From Demequina silvatica (GTDB lineage Bacteria > Actinomycetota > Actinomycetes > Actinomycetales > Demequinaceae), in assembly GCF_000971215.1 (NCBI RefSeq), contig NZ_BBMA01000009.1:17880-81879 (forward strand): 64,000 nucleotides of DNA, given 5' to 3'. Position 1 is the first letter of the stretch; the number at the start of each line of letters is the position of its first letter. Under the pieces are notes generated by a model that was not told where the DNA came from, ran no database searches, and worked only from the letters and a program-made list of their open reading frames with translations. The translations under genes were made by a program, and so were the position numbers. This document shows positions 17,234 to 26,013 of the stretch, piece by piece.

Positions 17234-17252
17234 GGGACGATGCAGCGGTGGG
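17234..17252 (+). repeat. variant dispersed repeat copy, intergenic
   Basis: GGGACGATGCAGCGGTGGG: A replaces G in the last base of the core; the GGT half is kept. Sits between the xyl operator and the ROK start. Confidence 0.5.
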
Positions 17253-17371
17253 CTTGCGCACGAGCCGTCGCCGGCTTTCGGCACGGCGCGGCAGCGGGCC
17301 CGCGCACCGCGCGCGGGCTGTCCCGTCGCGGGGGAGCGTTGCGGGATACTGACGGGCACGGAGGAGGCGCG

Positions 17372-18550
17372 ATGACGGACGAGGCGGGTGGCACGGGCGT
17401 ACGGGAGCACTCGGACGCGCCGGCACGCATGGCGGCCGCCCGGGGCAGCCGCAACGACCACACGCGGCGCCACAACCTGTCCTCGCTCATCACCGCGGTC
17501 CACTACGGCGGCCCCCTCACCCGCGCGCAGCTGACGCGCGACACGGGGCTCAACCGGTCGACCATCGGCGGGCTCGTCACCGAGCTCGCGGAGCTCGGCC
17601 TCGTGGTCGAGGATGCCGCCGCCGAGACGGGCGCGGTGGGCCGTCCGAGCCTGATCGTGCGGCCGCGCGACGACGTCGTGGCCCTCGCGCTCCACCCCGA
17701 CGTCGACGCCATCGAGCTGGGCGCCGTCGCGATCGACGGCACGGTGCTCGCGCGTCGGCGCGTCTCCGTCGACGCGCCCCCTACCGCGCACGACGCGGTC
17801 GCGTTCGCGTGGGAGGCCGCGCGCGAGATCGCCGCGGAGATCCCGGGCCTGCGCGTGGTGGGCGCCGGTGCCGCGGTGCCCGGCCTGGTCGCCATCGACG
17901 GCACCACGGTGGTGGCCGCGCCGCACCTGGGCTGGCACGACGTCGACCTGGGCTCGGCGCTCGCCGACGCGTTCGGGCTCCCCGTCGCGGTGGGCAACGA
18001 CGCGAACATGGGCCTGCGCGCGGAATGGAGCTTCGGCTCCGCCCGCGGCGTCGACACGGTGGTCTACCTCAACGGCTCGGCCTCCGGCATCGGAGGCGCC
18101 GCGCTCGTGGGCGGACGCATGCTGCGCGGTGGCCGCGGCTACGGCGGCGAGTTCGGCCACATGATGATCCGCTCCGACGGCGAGCGCTGCTCGTGCGGCC
18201 GCCACGGATGCCTCGAGACGGAGCTCAACGCGGACCGCCTCGACGCCGCCGCTCACGACGCCCCGGCCTTCGACGCCCTGGCGTCCACGCTCGCCGCCGC
18301 GATCGCCAACCTCGAGTGCGCGTTCGACCCCGACCTGGTGCTGCTCGGCGGCTACCTGGGTGCGCTGTACGACGCCCGCCGCGACCTGGTCACGGAGCGC
18401 GTGCGCGAGCTCGCCTTCCGCCCCGACGCGGAGGACGTCGCGATCGCGCGGGCGCGGCTGGGCGGCAACCGACTGCTCATCGGCGCCGCGGAACGCGCCT
18501 TCGCGCCCCTCCTCGAGGACCCCGCCGGCGTCCCGCTCGTCGCGCTGTAG
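17372..18550 (+). CDS. ROK family transcriptional regulator, probable xylose repressor
   Basis: A 392-aa repressor with an N-terminal winged helix (residues ~28-85; [19 protein letters not shown] is the recognition helix) and a C-terminal ROK sugar-kinase-like domain. The ROK zinc site [11 protein letters not shown] is near residues 272-282. Divergent transcription from xylAB and the shared palindrome point to a XylR-type repressor released by xylose, as known for this family. GAGGAGG precedes ATG 17372. It could instead sense another sugar. Confidence 0.85.
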   Translation: MTDEAGGTGVREHSDAPARMAAARGSRNDHTRRHNLSSLITAVHYGGPLTRAQLTRDTGLNRSTIGGLVTELAELGLVVEDAAAETGAVGRPSLIVRPRDDVVALALHPDVDAIELGAVAIDGTVLARRRVSVDAPPTAHDAVAFAWEAAREIAAEIPGLRVVGAGAAVPGLVAIDGTTVVAAPHLGWHDVDLGSALADAFGLPVAVGNDANMGLRAEWSFGSARGVDTVVYLNGSASGIGGAALVGGRMLRGGRGYGGEFGHMMIRSDGERCSCGRHGCLETELNADRLDAAAHDAPAFDALASTLAAAIANLECAFDPDLVLLGGYLGALYDARRDLVTERVRELAFRPDAEDVAIARARLGGNRLLIGAAERAFAPLLEDPAGVPLVAL

Positions 18551-18578
18551 CCCGCGACCCGCCTGGCACACTGGCGCC

Positions 18579-19529
18579 ATGATCACCGTCTCCGTGCCCT
18601 CGCAGGCCGTCTTGGACGCGCTCGGCGACCCCGGTCCCGGCGCGCGCGTCATCGTGTGGAACCCCGCGGAGGCGGACCCGCCCGAGGACGAGCGCGATCG
18701 CATCACCATCGCCTGCCTCGCGCACGCCACCGGCGGCAGGCGGGTCTACGGGCGCCTCGCGACCTGCGCGAACCTCGAGGTGATCCAGCTGCCGTCCGCG
18801 GGCTTCGAGCACGCCGCGCCGTTCGTCCCGCCGGGCGTCGCGCTCGCGAACGCGCGCGGCGTCCACGACACGCGGGTCGCGGAGATGACGCTGCTGCTCG
18901 CGCTCGCGTCCCAGCGGCGCCTGCCCGCCTTCCTCGACGCGCAGCGCCGCGGCGTGTGGGAGCCCGACTTCCGGGCCCCGTCGCTTGCCGACACGCGCGC
19001 CCTGGTGGTCGGCTACGGGAGCATCGGCGAGGCGATCGGCGCGCGGCTTCGCGCGTGCGAGGTGGAGGTCGAGGGGGTGGCCCGCACGGCCCGCATCGCG
19101 CCGGACGGCACCACCGTGCACGCGGTCGCGGACCTGCACGCCGTGCTGCCGCACCACGACATCGTCGTCATCGTCACGCCCCACAGCGAGGAGACGGACC
19201 GCATGGTGGACGCCGCCTTCCTGTCCGCGATGCGCGACGGCGCGCTGCTCGTCAACGTGGGCCGCGGCAAGGTGGTCGACACCGATGCGCTGCTCGCGGA
19301 GCTCGAAAGCGGCCGCCTGCGCGCCGCGCTCGACGTCACCGACCCCGAGCCGCTTCCCGACGGCCACCCGCTGTGGTCGGCGCCCGGGTGCATCGTGGTC
19401 CCGCACGTCGCGGGTGTCGAGCACCTCACCAACAGGCGCTACACGGACGTGGTGCGCCGTCAGATCGCGGCGCGCAGGTCGGGCGACGATCCCGTGAACC
19501 TGGTGCTGATGGGCGCCTTCCCCGCGTGA
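18579..19529 (+). CDS. D-isomer-specific 2-hydroxyacid dehydrogenase
   Basis: NAD(P)-dependent dehydrogenase of 316 aa. It has the dinucleotide motif VVGYGSIGEAIG (~residues 142-153) and the catalytic triad: Arg in VNVGRGKVV (~226-234), Glu in DPEPLP (~257) and His in VPHVAG (~275). It is closest in look to glyoxylate/hydroxypyruvate or phosphoglycerate-type reductases lacking an ACT domain; the substrate is undetermined. The ATG is at 18579, 28 bp after the ROK gene. The 3' end is part of a terminator hairpin. Confidence 0.85.
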   Translation: MITVSVPSQAVLDALGDPGPGARVIVWNPAEADPPEDERDRITIACLAHATGGRRVYGRLATCANLEVIQLPSAGFEHAAPFVPPGVALANARGVHDTRVAEMTLLLALASQRRLPAFLDAQRRGVWEPDFRAPSLADTRALVVGYGSIGEAIGARLRACEVEVEGVARTARIAPDGTTVHAVADLHAVLPHHDIVVIVTPHSEETDRMVDAAFLSAMRDGALLVNVGRGKVVDTDALLAELESGRLRAALDVTDPEPLPDGHPLWSAPGCIVVPHVAGVEHLTNRRYTDVVRRQIAARRSGDDPVNLVLMGAFPA

Positions 19530-19553
19530 GCCCCCCTCGATCGCGGGGAAGGC
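19515..19553. terminator. terminator hairpin overlapping the dehydrogenase stop codon
   Basis: Perfect 12-bp inverted repeat GCCTTCCCCGCG (19515-19526) with complement at 19542-19553. The left arm encodes the last four residues; the stop codon is in the loop. Farther into the convergent gap is TGTGACCGTTTTGTGACC (19650-19667), a tandem GTGACC direct repeat of unknown use. Confidence 0.7.
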
Positions 19554-19701
19554 ACCGCCCCTCAGCTGTGGCGCTCCCGTCTCGGGAGGTGGGTCCCTTC
19601 GGGCGCCTCACCTGGCCAGGCTAGGACGGTTCCGCGCGCCCTGCACAGTGGCTGTGACCGTTTTGTGACCAAACGCGGAACTTTCTCGCGACGCCGTACG
19701 T

Positions 19702-20196
19702 TTAGCCGCGCTCGTGGGCGAGCAGCCAGCGCTTGCGCTCCACGCCGCCCGCGTACCCCGTCAGCGAGCCGTCGGTGCCGACCACCCGGTGGCAGGGCAC
19801 CGCGACCGTGAGGGGATTGCGCCCGATCGCGCCGGCGACCGCGCGCACCGCCGACGGCCGCCCGATCGCGGCCGCCACCTGCGCGTACGTGCGCGTCTCG
19901 CCCGCGGGGATGTCGCGCAGCGCCTCCCACACCTCGCGCTGGAACGCCGTGCCCGGCGCGACCGCAGCCACCGGCACGTCCGCAGCGGCGCCCGCGAAGT
20001 AGGCCTCGAACGCCGTCTCCGCCGCGTCGAGCACCGCGTGCGCGTCGGCCTCCATGGCGCCGGAGAGCGCCGGCCGCCGCCGGTGATCCGCGAAGTACGC
20101 GCCCAGCAGCGCGGTGTCCGATGCGACCAGCGTGAGCGGGCCCAGGGGAGTGTCGACGTCGCGCCGCACCAGGGCCGTCGAGGTCAGGGTGGTCAT
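19702..20196 (-). CDS. ogt: methylated-DNA-[protein]-cysteine S-methyltransferase
   Basis: Suicide repair protein (164 aa) that removes O6-alkyl groups from guanine. The acceptor cysteine is in PCHRVVG (~residues 133-139). The helix-turn-helix FQREVWEALRDIPAGETRTY (~84-103) and the NPLTVAVPCHR context are typical of Ogt/MGMT. Its ATG overlaps the stop of the Ada-AlkA gene (ATGA), so both are one alkylation-repair operon. Confidence 0.93.
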   Translation of the reverse strand: MTTLTSTALVRRDVDTPLGPLTLVASDTALLGAYFADHRRRPALSGAMEADAHAVLDAAETAFEAYFAGAAADVPVAAVAPGTAFQREVWEALRDIPAGETRTYAQVAAAIGRPSAVRAVAGAIGRNPLTVAVPCHRVVGTDGSLTGYAGGVERKRWLLAHERG

Positions 20197-21635
20197 GAGA
20201 TCCGTCCTTCCGTCACCGCGGTCCACAGGTGCATCGCCGCATAGGCGCGCCACGGTCGCCACGCCTCGGCCGCCTCGGTCAGCTCCCTCGCGTCGAGCCC
20301 CGCCGCCTTCTGCAGCACCAGGTCTCCCGCCGGGAACGCATCCGGGTCCCCCAGGGCCCGCAGCGCCACGTACTCCACGGTCCACGGCCCGATCCCGCGC
20401 ACCGCGAGCAGCCGCGCGCGGGCCTCCACCCGGTCCGCGCCCGGGCCCAGGTCCAACGTGCCGTCGAGCAGCGCACGCGCCGTCGCGGAGATCGCGCGCC
20501 ACCGCGCCTGCGGGATCAGCCCCGTCGCGGGATCCACGTCGACCAGCGCCTCGGGAGTGGGGAACAGGCGCGCGCCCTCGGGGGCCTCCGGATCGAGCGG
20601 CGCCCCGAACCGCTCCGTCATCGCCCCAAGCGTCCGCCTCGCCCCAGCGACGCTCACCTGCTGGCCCACCACCGCACGCACCACCATCTCGAACGGGTCC
20701 ACCGCGCCCGGCACCCGCAGCCCCGGGACGGCCGCAACCATGGGGGAGAGCAGGGACGATGCGCGGAGCGCCTGATCGACGGCCGTCGGGTCCGCGTCGA
20801 GGTCCAGCAGGCGACGGCACCGCGCGACCGCGGCGCCCAGGTCGCGCACGTCGGCGAGCGCGAGGCTCGCCCCGACGTGGAAGTCCTCCGCGCGCAGGCG
20901 CACCTGCGCGCCGCCGTGCGGGAGGAGCATCGTCCGCCCGTAGGTGGTCCCATCCCAGGTCTCGACCCCGTCGAGCGCCCGGGTCCCCACGAACGCGAGC
21001 GTGCGGCCGACGGACGCCGGGGCGCGGTGGCGCAGCCGGAGCTCGAGCGTCGTGGCGCCCGCCTGGCCGCGTCTGCCCGCCGCGCGCCCGCGCACCTGCG
21101 ACGGCGTGAGCGCCCATGCCGCCCTGGCGGCGTCGTTGAACTGACGGACGGAGCCGAACCCCGCCGCGAACGCCACCTCGGACACTGGCATCGCGGTGCC
21201 CTCGAGCAGCGTGCGCGCGTGGTGGAGGCGGTGCGCGATGGCGAGCGCCTGGGGGCTCGCGCCGAGCTCGTCGACCAGCACGCGCGACACGTGACGCTCG
21301 GTGTAGCCGAGCCGGCGCGCCAAGCCCGCGACGCCCTCGCGCTCGACCAGGCCGTCGTCGATCAGCCGCATCGCCCGGCTCGCCACGTCCTCGCCCACCT
21401 TCCAGCGGGGCGAGCCCGGCGCATCGTCCGGGAAGCACCGCCGGCAGGAGCGGAAGCCGGCGCGCTGCGCCGCCGCGGCGCTCGCGTAGAAGCTCACGTT
21501 GGCGCGCGCAGGGGTCCGGGCGGGGCAGGACGGGCGGCAGTAGATGCCGGTGGTGTGGACGGCGGTGACGAACTGCCCGTCGTAGCGCGCGTCCCTGCCG
21601 CGGATCACCGCGTAGCGCGTGTCGTCGTCCCACAT
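20193..21635 (-). CDS. alkA: Ada regulator / AlkA 3-methyladenine glycosylase fusion
   Basis: A 480-aa fusion. Residues ~1-80 are the zinc methyl-acceptor domain (FVTAVHTTGIYCRPSCP and FRSCRRCFPDD: four cysteines, the first being the phosphotriester acceptor). Residues ~85-185 are an AraC-type helix-turn-helix pair, and ~200-480 the AlkA fold with HhH motif ARLLAVRGIGPWTVEYV and the catalytic Asp downstream (FPAGD). It would sense methyl phosphotriesters, activate alkylation repair and excise alkylated bases. Such fusions are known in actinobacteria. It carries dispersed-repeat cores at 20754-20763 and 21420-21429. Confidence 0.9.
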   Translation of the reverse strand: MWDDDTRYAVIRGRDARYDGQFVTAVHTTGIYCRPSCPARTPARANVSFYASAAAAQRAGFRSCRRCFPDDAPGSPRWKVGEDVASRAMRLIDDGLVEREGVAGLARRLGYTERHVSRVLVDELGASPQALAIAHRLHHARTLLEGTAMPVSEVAFAAGFGSVRQFNDAARAAWALTPSQVRGRAAGRRGQAGATTLELRLRHRAPASVGRTLAFVGTRALDGVETWDGTTYGRTMLLPHGGAQVRLRAEDFHVGASLALADVRDLGAAVARCRRLLDLDADPTAVDQALRASSLLSPMVAAVPGLRVPGAVDPFEMVVRAVVGQQVSVAGARRTLGAMTERFGAPLDPEAPEGARLFPTPEALVDVDPATGLIPQARWRAISATARALLDGTLDLGPGADRVEARARLLAVRGIGPWTVEYVALRALGDPDAFPAGDLVLQKAAGLDARELTEAAEAWRPWRAYAAMHLWTAVTEGRIS

Positions 21636-21744
21636 GCCCACGAGTGTGACGCACGTCGGGGCCGCCGCGCTCGCGGTGATCGGACATGGCGGCGGGCCGG
21701 GATCGCCCCTCGGCGACGATCCCCTCCCGGCGCTCCGGTGCTGC

Positions 21745-22071
21745 TCAGGCGGCGGGCGCACCTCCCGCCATCGCGTGCCTCGCGGCGAGCACCAGGTAGG
21801 CGACGTTGGCGGCCGCGGCCACCCCGTAGCCGAGCGCCAGGCCCAGGCGTGCGCGCCTCTCGGCGCGGGCCCCGCCGGCGCGGACGGCGCGCAGCGCCAG
21901 GTGTCCCAGCACGATCGCGGCGGGGAACAGCAGCGCCACCCCCGCGGCCACGGACGCGCCCGCGAGCCAGTCGCGGCGCTCGTCCGGACGCTTGCCCAGA
22001 TACGGGTAGTAGCCGTGCGGGAGCTCCGGATGGCCCACATAGCCCAGGTACTCGGAGGAGGCGGGTGTCAT
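21745..22071 (-). CDS. small two-helix membrane protein of unknown function
   Basis: A 108-aa protein beginning MTPASSEYLGYVGHPELPHG. A Tyr/Pro-rich N-terminus is followed by two hydrophobic helices (~residues 38-60 and ~80-100) with a short Arg-rich loop between, as in small DUF4190-like proteins; no catalytic motif. The ATG at 22071 is preferred over an in-frame upstream ATG whose product would be Ala/Arg-rich noise. A GGGGAAGGA site lies just upstream on the coding strand. Confidence 0.6.
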   Translation of the reverse strand: MTPASSEYLGYVGHPELPHGYYPYLGKRPDERRDWLAGASVAAGVALLFPAAIVLGHLALRAVRAGGARAERRARLGLALGYGVAAAANVAYLVLAARHAMAGGAPAA

Positions 22072-22238
22072 GGCGTGTCCTTCCCCGGACGCCGCTCGGG
22101 CGGGGCGGGTACGGCCGGCCCTGAGCGGTCCCGCGCCGTGCGCCCGAGGGGCGCCCTCGCTGGCGGGCTCCACGGTACGGCCGGCGTGTGTCCGCGACGT
22201 GTCCGTCGGGAAATAACTCTGTTACGTCGGCGGCGCAG

Positions 22239-23567
22239 TCAGGACGATGCGCGGGTCGCCTTCCCGCGCTTGAGGTCGGCGAGCGCGACGGCACGTTCGG
22301 CGGCGTGGTCGACCATCGGGGTGGGGTAGGCGGGCGTGTCGACCTCGGCGACCCACCGCTCGACGTAACGGCGGTCCGGGTCGTAGCGGTCGGCCTGCGC
22401 GGTCGGGTTGAACACGCGGAAGAACGGCGCCGCGTCTCGGCCCGTCCCCGCGACCCACTGCCAGTTGAGCTGGTTCTGCGCGTGGTCGTAGTCGAGCAGC
22501 GCGCGGCGGAAGTAGGTGGCGCCGCGCTGCCAGGGGAGGTGGAGGTCCTTGACCAGGAAGCTCGCGACCACCATCCTCACGCGGTTGTGCATGGTGCCCG
22601 TCGCGGCGAGCTGCCGCATCCCGGCATCCACCAGCGGGAAACCTGTGCGGCCGTCGCGCCACGCCATGAACGCCTGGTCCGCGTCCCTGCCCTCCACCCA
22701 GGCGTCCTCGGGCATGACGGGGGTGAGCGACTCGTGCTGCGCGTGCGGATGCCTGTAGAGCACGTCGGCGTGGAAGTCGCGCCAGGCGAGCTCGGACTCG
22801 AGCTTGCGGGCGGCCTCGCCGCGGACCCGCGCGGTCGCCGCGAGGACCGTCCGCGGGTGGATCTGGCCGTACGCGAGCGGCACCGAGAGGTGCGACGTGG
22901 AGTCGAGGTCGGGGCGATCGCGCTCCTCGGCGTAGCGGGCGAGGTCGCCGTCGACGTACCCGTCCCACGCCTCGAGCACGCGGCTCTCGCGGAACTCGTG
23001 CCGCTCCGGGAGCAGGTCGTCCGCGTCGCCGTGCGCGGCCTCCTGGTCGAGGTCGACGTCGGAGCCCACGGGTGCGAATGCCGCGGCATCCGCGCGCTCC
23101 GCGGGGGCCGGCCAGCCGTGCTCGCGCCATGCGTGGGAGAAGGGTGTGAAGACCTTGTACTCCGTGCCGTCGCCCTTGACTACGCGCCCAGGCGCGACGG
23201 CGTAGGGGGTGCCGACCAGGCGCAGCTCGCGGCCGTCCGCCTGCAGCGCCGCTGCCACCGCCTCCTGCGCCCGGATGCCCGCGGGAGAGGCTTCGCGCGC
23301 CGCGAACACGGCCGCCGCATCGTGCTCCCGCGCCACCGCGAGGACCACGTCGGCCGCCTCGCCCTGACGCACCCCGACCGCGCCGCCGGTGTCCTCGCGC
23401 AGGCTCCACAGGACGCGCGCCAGGTGGGCGCGGCGGCGCCCGGACCACAGGTGCACGCCACGGTTCCACGCGAACACCGCGGCCGCGGGGCCGCCCTCCT
23501 GCGCCGCGAGCAGCGCGGGGTTGTCAGCGAGGCGCGCGTCGCGCCGGATCCACCACACCGAGGTCAT
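22239..23567 (-). CDS. phr: deoxyribodipyrimidine photolyase
   Basis: FAD-dependent CPD photolyase of 442 aa, slightly short for class I. Visible are the N-terminal WWIRRDARLADNPAL, FTPFSHAWREHGW, the FAD-binding region LAWRDFHADVLYRHP, TGFPLVDAGMRQL, MHNRVRMVVASFLVKDL and ALLDYDHAQNQLNWQWVAG with the conserved Trp and Asn residues. GGGGAGG lies 4 nt before ATG 23567. The last codons (ATRASS) are made by a dispersed-repeat copy at 22242-22251 next to the stop, so the natural C-terminus may have been altered by it. Confidence 0.93.
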   Translation of the reverse strand: MTSVWWIRRDARLADNPALLAAQEGGPAAAVFAWNRGVHLWSGRRRAHLARVLWSLREDTGGAVGVRQGEAADVVLAVAREHDAAAVFAAREASPAGIRAQEAVAAALQADGRELRLVGTPYAVAPGRVVKGDGTEYKVFTPFSHAWREHGWPAPAERADAAAFAPVGSDVDLDQEAAHGDADDLLPERHEFRESRVLEAWDGYVDGDLARYAEERDRPDLDSTSHLSVPLAYGQIHPRTVLAATARVRGEAARKLESELAWRDFHADVLYRHPHAQHESLTPVMPEDAWVEGRDADQAFMAWRDGRTGFPLVDAGMRQLAATGTMHNRVRMVVASFLVKDLHLPWQRGATYFRRALLDYDHAQNQLNWQWVAGTGRDAAPFFRVFNPTAQADRYDPDRRYVERWVAEVDTPAYPTPMVDHAAERAVALADLKRGKATRASS

Positions 23568-23583
23568 GACCTCCCCAACGCAA

Positions 23584-23613
23584 GAGGCCCGCCGGTGTGT
23601 TCCGGCGGGCCTC
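23584..23613 (-). terminator. terminator hairpin downstream of the flavin reductase gene
   Basis: Perfect 12-bp stem GAGGCCCGCCGG (23584-23595) with complement at 23602-23613, 6-nt loop. On the minus strand it ends transcription of the gene at 23633-24196, and TTGCGTT follows. It lies just 5' of the phr ribosome-binding site. Confidence 0.7.
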
Positions 23614-23632
23614 CTGCGAACGTGCTGGCTGC

Positions 23633-24196
23633 TTACGCGACGGCCACCAGCGAGTGCTTGTTGACGTGCGCGACGGCGGCGTTCACGAACGCGCCGAGCA
23701 GCGCGGCCGAGGCCTCGTTCTGCAGCGAGCCGTCGGCGCCGAAGGCGTCCGCGCTGTACTGGAAGAACGTCTCGGGCTGGCCCATGGTGGGGGCGTCGTA
23801 GTGGCCGAGGATCGCGCGCAGGTGCTGCTGCGCCGCGGCGGTGCCGGCCGCGCCGATCGACGCGCCCATGATCGCGACGGGCTTGCCGGCGAAGGAGCCC
23901 TGGCCCCACGGGCGGGCCGACCAGTCGAGGGCGTTCTTGAGCACGCCGGGGATCGAGCGCGAGTACTCGGGGGTCACGATGATGACGCCGTCGACGTCCG
24001 CGATGGCCTGCTTCCAGTCGCGCGCGACCTGCGGGTAGTCCGCGTCGTGGGCGTAGTCGTAGAAGGGCAGGTCCTTGTACTCGAGGAACGTGAACTCGAC
24101 GTCCGAGTCCTGCGCGAGGCCGGGCAGCACGTTGGCGACCTGGCGGTTGATGGAGGCGTCGGCGATGGAACCGACGATGATGCCGATGCGGGTCAT
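23633..24196 (-). CDS. NADPH-dependent FMN reductase / quinone reductase
   Basis: Flavodoxin-fold oxidoreductase of 187 aa. The FMN phosphate loop is GSIADASINRQVA (~residues 9-21), followed by VTPEYSRSIPGVLKNALDWS (~74-93) and KPVAIMGASIGAAGT, the ChrR/YieF/azoreductase family signatures. A role in quinone or electrophile reduction is likely; the exact substrate is unknown. AGGAG precedes ATG 24196. Two near-identical 16-bp direct repeats upstream (24261-24300) look like a regulator site. Confidence 0.88.
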   Translation of the reverse strand: MTRIGIIVGSIADASINRQVANVLPGLAQDSDVEFTFLEYKDLPFYDYAHDADYPQVARDWKQAIADVDGVIIVTPEYSRSIPGVLKNALDWSARPWGQGSFAGKPVAIMGASIGAAGTAAAQQHLRAILGHYDAPTMGQPETFFQYSADAFGADGSLQNEASAALLGAFVNAAVAHVNKHSLVAVA

Positions 24197-24260
24197 GGTG
24201 GTCTCCTGTTCAGGGGTGGGTTGGAGGCTCCGACAACGCCGTCGGACGGGCGTCACAACG

Positions 24261-24300
24261 ATGGTGACGCATCAACTATTCCAGATGGTGACGGATCAAC
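24261..24300. promoter_or_regulatory. tandem direct-repeat operator upstream of flavin reductase
   Basis: ATGGTGACGCATCAAC (24261-24276) and ATGGTGACGGATCAAC (24285-24300) differ at one base and are spaced 24 bp start-to-start, i.e. near two helical turns. They lie 65-104 bp upstream of the minus-strand start. This suggests cooperative binding of a MarR- or HxlR-type repressor; the regulator is not identified. Confidence 0.6.
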
Positions 24301-24316
24301 CAAGTGGGCGCGCGGA

Positions 24317-24331
24317 GGGACGATGCGCCGG
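24317..24331 (+). repeat. dispersed repeat copy, intergenic
   Basis: GGGACGATGCGCCGG between the tandem operator and the stop of the second flavin reductase gene. Confidence 0.6.
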
Positions 24332-24342
24332 CGAGGGCGCCG

Positions 24343-25089
24343 TCAGGCAGACGGGGCGCCGGTGGTGGAGTCGACGTGGGCCATCGCGAAGGTCGGGTCG
24401 CCGGTGATCACCAGGGGGTCGGCGGTGGTGATCGAGTCGACGAACGCCGGGATGCCGCTTGCGGGGCTCGGCGGAGCGGGCGCGCGCTCCGCGCGCACGG
24501 CGGCGACCGGGTCGGTGGGCACGGCGGCGATCGGACCCGGCTCGGAGATCCGGGTGAGGTGCGCGACGTAGCCCGCGGTCGCGGCGAGCAGCGAGTGGGC
24601 GTGCGCGTCGAGGTCGGCGCTGTGGCAGCGGCCATGCGTGCTGAAGTCGGACGCCTGCACCGTGAGGGAGCGTTCGGGCTGGCCCATGACCTCCGCGCCC
24701 GCGTCCTTCAGGATGGTGCGTAGGTGGACCAGGGCCATGAAGCTTCCCGCACGCGGCGCAGCGGCACCGGCGATGACCACGGGCTTCCCCTCGAGCGCCG
24801 AGGGAGAGGCGTCCGCCCAGTCGATCATGTGCTTGAGCGCGCCGGGCACCGATCGCTCGTGCGTCGGGGTCACGATCAGCAGGCCGTCGACCGCGCCGAT
24901 GGCCAGCTTCCACTCGAAGGCGGCGCGGGGCAGGGGTGCGTCCGTGTACGGCGCGTGCAGCGGCAGTTCAGGGGGGGTGAGCTCGACCAGCTGCGTGCCC
25001 TTCGGCGCGGCTGCATGCAGCAGCGAGGCGAGCAGACGGGTGGTGCGAGCCTGGGGCAGCTGGCCCAGCAGGAGACCGATGACCGGCAT
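24343..25089 (-). CDS. NADPH-dependent FMN reductase family protein
   Basis: Second flavodoxin-fold reductase, 248 aa, divergent from its neighbour. Residues ~1-180 keep VTPTHERSVPGALKHMIDWA (compare VTPEYSRSIPGVLKNALDWS next door), but the phosphate loop is changed (LGQLPQARTTRLL), so cofactor binding may differ. A Pro/Ala-rich C-terminal extension of ~60 aa is unusual for the family. ATG 25089 has AGGAAGG close by; an in-frame ATG at 25110 is possible. It lies downstream of the TipA-like regulator gene. Confidence 0.78.
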   Translation of the reverse strand: MPVIGLLLGQLPQARTTRLLASLLHAAAPKGTQLVELTPPELPLHAPYTDAPLPRAAFEWKLAIGAVDGLLIVTPTHERSVPGALKHMIDWADASPSALEGKPVVIAGAAAPRAGSFMALVHLRTILKDAGAEVMGQPERSLTVQASDFSTHGRCHSADLDAHAHSLLAATAGYVAHLTRISEPGPIAAVPTDPVAAVRAERAPAPPSPASGIPAFVDSITTADPLVITGDPTFAMAHVDSTTGAPSA

Positions 25090-25190
25090 CTGGCGGTCCT
25101 TCCTCGACATCATCGAAGCGGTGGCAGTGCTCCCGCCCGGATGGCGATTGGGGTGGTGAACGCCCCAGGTGCGCCGCTTGTTCCCACCTG

Positions 25191-25940
25191 TCAATCAGGG
25201 AGCCCGCGCGCGAAGACCTCGATGCCGTCGCGGAGCAGCTCGGCCGTCCCGTCGCCGTGCTTGTCATAGGTGGCGCGGAAGCGCGGGTCGTCGACGTACA
25301 TCCGGCCCAGGCCTGGGTACGCGTCGCGACCGGGGGTCCAGAACAGCGACACCCACGCGTGGTGGCGCGCCACCAGCGCCTGCACCTCCTCGCCCGACGG
25401 GTCGGCGTCCTCGGCGGCGAGCCTCGCGAGGGCGCCCGCGATCGCCTCGTGCTCGGCGAGGTGGGCGCGCTGACCCTCGGCGCCGAGCCACTTCCAGGCG
25501 GCGTTCGACCCTTCCACCGCGAGGTCCCCCCAGCGCTCGCGCGCCTCGGGCTCGTATCGGCTGTGGTCGAATCCCTCGAACATGTCGTCGGTGCTCATGG
25601 GCAGTCCCTTCTCCAGGCGGGTGACGGTGCGCTCGACGGTCTCGGCGAGCGCGGCGAAGCGGTCGCGGCGGGTCAGCAGCGCGATGTGGTGGTCGCGCAT
25701 GAGCGCGGCGGTGAGCGCGGGATCGTCGGTGTCGACGATGCTCGCGACGGTCTCCAGCGGCACCTCGAGCTCGCGCAGCACCAGGATGTGCTGGAGGCGG
25801 AGCAGCTCGGCGTCGCCGTAGTGGCGGCGGCCGTCGTGCCCGGTCCACGCGGGGGAGAGCAGCCCGATCGCGTCGTAGTGGCGCAGCGTGCGGCTCGTCA
25901 CTCCGGTGAGGCGTGCGACGGCGGAGATGTCGAGGTCCAT
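25191..25940 (-). CDS. TipA-like MerR family regulator
   Basis: A 249-aa regulator: N-terminal MerR winged helix (ISAVARLTGVTSRTLRHYDA, residues 4-23), coiled-coil dimer helix (~75-110), then a TipAS-type antibiotic-binding domain (~115-245) with HHAWVSLFWTPGRDAYPGLG and MYVDDPRFRATYDKHGDGTA. Known TipAL proteins bind thiopeptides and activate their own promoter. The promoter here has the 19-bp spacer expected for self-activation, and the -10 box lies 7 nt from the ATG, so the mRNA should be leaderless. The flavin reductase downstream may be a target. Confidence 0.88.
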   Translation of the reverse strand: MDLDISAVARLTGVTSRTLRHYDAIGLLSPAWTGHDGRRHYGDAELLRLQHILVLRELEVPLETVASIVDTDDPALTAALMRDHHIALLTRRDRFAALAETVERTVTRLEKGLPMSTDDMFEGFDHSRYEPEARERWGDLAVEGSNAAWKWLGAEGQRAHLAEHEAIAGALARLAAEDADPSGEEVQALVARHHAWVSLFWTPGRDAYPGLGRMYVDDPRFRATYDKHGDGTAELLRDGIEVFARGLPD

Positions 25941-25947
25941 GCCGACC

Positions 25948-25978
25948 ACGGTAGAAGTTGACGCCGCGTCAACGTCAA
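25948..25978 (-). promoter_or_regulatory. MerR-type autoregulated promoter of the TipA-like gene
   Basis: On the minus strand a -35 TTGACG (25973-25978) and -10 TACCGT (25948-25953) flank a 19-bp spacer holding the dyad GTTGACG-3-CGTCAAC (25957-25973). The spacing and dyad fit twist-activated MerR promoters. It is the second such promoter in the window. Confidence 0.75.
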
Positions 25979-26013
25979 GCGGTCCGCCAGGGATCCGGGC
26001 GTAGCGTCGGGCC

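Noticed and set aside
19650..19667. TGTGACCGTTTTGTGACC as a CRP-type operator
   Set aside because: It is a direct, not inverted, repeat and lies between convergent genes with no start downstream.
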